Source of the DNA: an uncultured Pedosphaera sp.
Lineage (GTDB): Bacteria; Verrucomicrobiota; Verrucomicrobiia; Limisphaerales; Pedosphaeraceae
Assembly (NCBI GenBank): GCA_903930565.1
Contig: CAIYZC010000841.1
Location: 1-51,703 of the forward strand
Reading direction: 5' to 3'
Length of the DNA: 51,703 nt
Position numbers and translations under genes: made by a program. Shown in pieces: positions 48,683-51,703 of the stretch. The notes below the pieces were generated by a model. The model was not told where the DNA came from. It made no database searches and worked only from the letters and a program-made list of their open reading frames with translations. Each line of letters begins with the position of its first letter. Positions within the stretch are counted from its first letter, which is position 1.

Positions 48683-51199
48683 CTAAGGCGACAGCGCGCC
48701 TTCCGCCGGGGTGTTTTGAATGAAGATCAGGCGGTCCTTCTCAAAGGACACCTGAATGGGATCGTGCTCGTGCAGGTTGCCCTTGAGGATTTCCTCGGCC
48801 AAGGGGTCTTCCAAGTACCGCTCCACCGACCGCCGCATGGGCCGGGCGCCGTAGTTGGGGTCGTAACCCTTTTGCACCAGGAAGTCGCGGGCTTTTTCGT
48901 CCAGCGAGAGCTTGAGGTTCTTGTGCCGGAGCCGTTCGATGACCTTGGCGATTTCCAGGTCGAGAATTTCCACCAGGTCGGGCTTGGTCAGCGACCGGAA
49001 CACGATCACGTCATCCAACCGGTTCAGGAATTCGGGACGGAAGGTGCGCTTGGCCTCTTCCATGATCTTTTCCCGCATGCCTTCGTAGGAGGACTCGTCG
49101 GTGATCGGCGAGAAACCGAGGGTGGATTGCTTCTTGATCGTTTCCGACCCCACGTTGGAGGTCATCAAAATGATCGTGTTGCGGAAGTTGATGACGCGGC
49201 CCACGTTGTCCGTGAGTTTGCCCTCTTCCAGAATCTGGAGGAGCATGTTCCACACGTCGGGGTGGGCCTTTTCGATTTCATCGAACAAGACCACCGAATA
49301 GGGCTTGCGCCGCACTTGTTCCGTCAACTGGCCGCCCTCTTCGTAGCCCACATAGCCGGGCGGGGAGCCGACGAGCCGGGAGACGTTGAACTTCTCCATG
49401 TATTCGCTCATGTCCAACTGGATGAGCGACTTGGAGTCGCCGAACATTTGCTCCGCCAAAGTCTTGGCGAGCAGCGTTTTGCCCACGCCGGTCGGCCCGA
49501 GCAGGGCGAACGTGGCGACCGGGCGCTTCGGATCCTTCAGATCGGCGCGGGAACGGCGCAACGCCTTGCACATGGCGGCGACGGCTTCCTTCTGGCCGAT
49601 GACAAGCTTGGACATGGTGGCCTCCACCGCCAGCAGGCGCTGGGATTCGCCCTGTTCCATCCGCTTGAGGGGAATGCCGGTCCATTTGGCGACGACGTGC
49701 AGGATGTCCTCCTCGTCGACCCGCACCCGCTTCTCCTCGCGGTTGGAGCGCCAGGCGCTCAGGATGCCTTCCAGCTTTTCCTTGGCCTGCTTTTCCTTGT
49801 CCCGCATCGTCGCGGCGCCCTCGAAATCCTGATCCTTGATGGCCCGTTCCTTCTGGCCCTTGATCACTTCGATCTCGGCTTCGATGTCCTTGACCTCGGG
49901 CGGCCGGGTCATGGTGCCGATCCGGGCGCGCGAACCCGCCTCGTCCATGAGGTCGATCGCCTTGTCCGGCAGGAAGCGGTCCGAAATATAACGGTCCGAG
50001 AGCTTCACCGCGGCTTCGACCGCTTTGTCCGTGAACTCGGCCTTATGATGCTCCTCGTACTTGCCGCGCAAGCCCTTGAGGATGAGGATGGCTTCCTCGA
50101 TCGAGGGCGCTTCCACCTTCACGCTCTGGAACCGACGTTCCAAGGCCGCGTCTTTTTCGATGTACTTGCGGTACTCGTTCAGCGTGGTCGCGCCGATGCA
50201 CTGCATCTCGCCGCGGCTCAAGGCCGGCTTGATGATGTTCGAGGCGTCCATCGTGCCTTCCGCGGAGCCCGCACCCACAATGGTGTGCAACTCGTCGATG
50301 AAGAGGATGATGTTCCGCGCGCGGCGGATTTCATCCATGACCGCCTTGATGCGCTCCTCGAACTGGCCGCGGTATTTCGTGCCCGCGACCATCAGGGCCA
50401 AATCCAGCGTGATAACCTTCTTTTCCCGCAGCAATTCCGGCACGTTGCCCGCCGCAATTTCCTGGGCCAAGCCTTCGACGATCGCGGTCTTGCCCACGCC
50501 CGCCTCGCCCAGCAGCACCGGGTTGTTCTTGGTGCGCCGGCAGAGGATTTGGATCACGCGCTCGATCTCGTTCTTGCGCCCGATCACGGGATCCATCTCG
50601 CCCTTGCGGGCGATTTCCGTCAGATCGCGGCCGTAGGCCTTCAGGGCCGGGGTCTTGAGTTCGCCCTTCTTGTCAGGGGCGGCGGGTTTCTCCGCACCGC
50701 CGCCGGCCGGGGCTTCCGCCGCGGGTTCACCCTCCTGCGCGCCCAAATTGGGCTCCAATTCCTTCAAGATTTCCTGCCGCGTCTGCTCGATGTCGATATC
50801 CAGGTTCTTGAGCACCCGCGCCGCGACGCCGTCGCCTTCACGCAAGAGGCCGAGCAGAATATGCTCCGTGCCCACATACGTGTGGCTGAGCGCCCGGGCT
50901 TCCTTGGCGGCCAGCGCGAGCACTTTCTTGACCCGCGGCGTGTAGGGGATGTTGCCGATCATCTTTTGATCCGGCCCCGTGCCGACCTGCTTTTCGACTT
51001 CCAGGCGGACGGTCTCCAAGTCCAGGCCGAGCTTCTGGAGCACGTTCACGGCCACGCCCTGGCCGAGTTTGATGAGCCCGAGCAGGAGATGCTCGGTGCC
51101 CACAAAATTGTGATTAAAGCGGTCCGCCTCTTTTCGCGCCAGCGCGAGCACCTGCTGCGCGCGCGGCGTGAAATTGTTCATTCCTTCTTCGTTTGCCAT
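48683..51199 (-). CDS. clpC: ATP-dependent Clp protease ATP-binding subunit ClpC
   Basis: An 838-residue AAA+ unfoldase that feeds proteins to ClpP. Two N-terminal Clp repeats are present (about 8-70 and 83-147), each with the VGTEHLLLGL / VGTEHILLGL motif. The first AAA module has Walker A GEAGVGKT (231-238) and Walker B IILFIDELHT. The middle UVR-like segment QKERAIKDQDFEGAATMRDK is the ClpC hallmark that separates it from ClpA and ClpB. The second AAA module has GPTGVGKT and VVLFDEIEKAHPDVWN. An acidic Ala/Pro linker (about 150-185) follows the N-domain. A second possible start (MNNF) lies six codons in. The gene follows the mcsB-like gene by 14 bases, as in CtsR-type operons of Firmicutes. 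Confidence 0.97.
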   Translation of the reverse strand: MANEEGMNNFTPRAQQVLALARKEADRFNHNFVGTEHLLLGLIKLGQGVAVNVLQKLGLDLETVRLEVEKQVGTGPDQKMIGNIPYTPRVKKVLALAAKEARALSHTYVGTEHILLGLLREGDGVAARVLKNLDIDIEQTRQEILKELEPNLGAQEGEPAAEAPAGGGAEKPAAPDKKGELKTPALKAYGRDLTEIARKGEMDPVIGRKNEIERVIQILCRRTKNNPVLLGEAGVGKTAIVEGLAQEIAAGNVPELLREKKVITLDLALMVAGTKYRGQFEERIKAVMDEIRRARNIILFIDELHTIVGAGSAEGTMDASNIIKPALSRGEMQCIGATTLNEYRKYIEKDAALERRFQSVKVEAPSIEEAILILKGLRGKYEEHHKAEFTDKAVEAAVKLSDRYISDRFLPDKAIDLMDEAGSRARIGTMTRPPEVKDIEAEIEVIKGQKERAIKDQDFEGAATMRDKEKQAKEKLEGILSAWRSNREEKRVRVDEEDILHVVAKWTGIPLKRMEQGESQRLLAVEATMSKLVIGQKEAVAAMCKALRRSRADLKDPKRPVATFALLGPTGVGKTLLAKTLAEQMFGDSKSLIQLDMSEYMEKFNVSRLVGSPPGYVGYEEGGQLTEQVRRKPYSVVLFDEIEKAHPDVWNMLLQILEEGKLTDNVGRVINFRNTIILMTSNVGSETIKKQSTLGFSPITDESSYEGMREKIMEEAKRTFRPEFLNRLDDVIVFRSLTKPDLVEILDLEIAKVIERLRHKNLKLSLDEKARDFLVQKGYDPNYGARPMRRSVERYLEDPLAEEILKGNLHEHDPIQVSFEKDRLIFIQNTPAEGALSP

Positions 51200-51213
51200 A
51201 ATGGTTTCGGGGG

Positions 51214-51703
51214 CTAATTGCCCGACTCGTCCGCCGGGGCGGCGGACGCGGGCGGCGGGGTCACCGGCCGGCTGACCGGGCGGAGGTTCTCCCGCAACAT
51301 GTCGGCGCGGAGAATATCGCGCTCCTCGGCCGACAGTTTTTCCGAAAATTGTTTTTGCAAGTGCGCCGGCTGCGTGCGGATGAACAGTTCATCGATCAAC
51401 GCCCGGTCCCCGTCCGGAAACAGGCCCAAGTCCATCCCCAACCGCATGCTGGAGAGGTGGTTCATGGTTTCCTTCGAGGAAATGCTGTGCGCGTTGGCCA
51501 GCGTGCCGTAAGCGCGCCCGATGTTGTTATACACCATTTTGGCCTTCTTTTCCAGCAGTGTGCCCCGCGCGTTCTCCTCGCTCTCGATGATTTGCGCCAG
51601 CACCTTCTCCAAGCGCTCCACGATCAACGCCTCGGGCTCGCCCAAGGTCATTTGGTTGGAGACTTGGAACACATTCCCCAGCGCCTCGGTGCCTTCCCCG
51701 TAC
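51214..51703 (-). CDS. mcsB: Protein arginine kinase (McsB-like), C-terminal part; gene runs off the right edge
   Basis: The frame is open to the last base of the window, so the N-terminal ~200 residues are outside. The visible 160 or so residues contain YGEGTEALGNVFQVSNQMTL and MNHLSSMRLGMDLGLF, which match the C-terminal domain of ATP:guanido phosphotransferases of the McsB type (creatine-kinase fold). McsB phosphorylates arginines and so marks proteins for ClpC-ClpP in Bacillus. A short Pro/Ala tail ends the protein. The immediate clpC neighbour supports the assignment. Catalytic Arg/Glu/Cys residues are not all visible in this fragment. Confidence 0.88.
   Translation of the reverse strand, partial: YGEGTEALGNVFQVSNQMTLGEPEALIVERLEKVLAQIIESEENARGTLLEKKAKMVYNNIGRAYGTLANAHSISSKETMNHLSSMRLGMDLGLFPDGDRALIDELFIRTQPAHLQKQFSEKLSAEERDILRADMLRENLRPVSRPVTPPPASAAPADESGN

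Overview
The window is a GC-rich (roughly two-thirds G+C by eye), densely coding bacterial chromosome segment. The gene content suggests a Verrucomicrobiota bacterium of the Pedosphaera/Limisphaerales type. Supporting signs are a prepilin-like secreted protein with a G|FTLIE signal, very large exported proteins built from Ig-like, LamG and GloVer repeats that end in a short 'FYR/YYR' C-terminal domain, Tat-exported sugar isomerase-like proteins, and many start codons without a clear Shine-Dalgarno sequence. This assignment is an inference; there is no rRNA or tRNA gene in the window to confirm it. No prophage, insertion sequence, CRISPR array or RNA gene was found.

Layout. (1) 1-9.5 kb: the 3' end of metG, coupled by ATGA to a secreted alpha/beta-hydrolase-like protein; a leftward set of a GH71/99-like glycosidase, a second secreted protein and a small membrane protein; then a NarL-type sensor kinase with a long exported sensor of repeated OB-like units and its response regulator. 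(2) 9.5-16 kb: a prepilin-like protein, a small lipoprotein and a 1579-residue Ig/LamG protein. A 20-nt motif occurs upstream of both the prepilin-like gene and the LamG gene. (3) 16-24 kb: housekeeping genes ispF, a class-I glutamine amidotransferase-like peptidase, uvrA, hisI and trpE, with small conserved genes between them. (4) 24-29 kb: a BlaI-type repressor with two visible operators, an M56 (BlaR1-like) metalloprotease, a coiled-coil membrane protein and an exported vWA-like protein, all co-directional. (5) 29-37 kb: a Tat-exported hydroxypyruvate-isomerase-like protein and a 2199-residue sedolisin with two arrays of seven GloVer repeats each. (6) 37-45 kb: a glycosyltransferase, then an NhaR-like LysR regulator divergent from dabB-dabA-cysD-cysN, in which dabB/dabA and dabA/cysD are joined by ATGA overlaps. 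(7) 45-51.7 kb, all leftward: a PIN-TRAM protein, an MlaD/MlaF/MlaE lipid-transport set, clpC and the C-terminal part of mcsB.

The most interesting candidates are: the dab (energy-coupled inorganic carbon uptake) operon fused in translation to sulfate activation (cysDN); the BlaI/M56 operon whose apparent effectors are an uncharacterised coiled-coil membrane protein and an exported vWA-like protein; the sedolisin carrying two probable seven-bladed propellers; and the kinase/regulator pair lying next to a repeated upstream motif that it might recognise. All functions are read from sequence motifs alone; no database search was possible.
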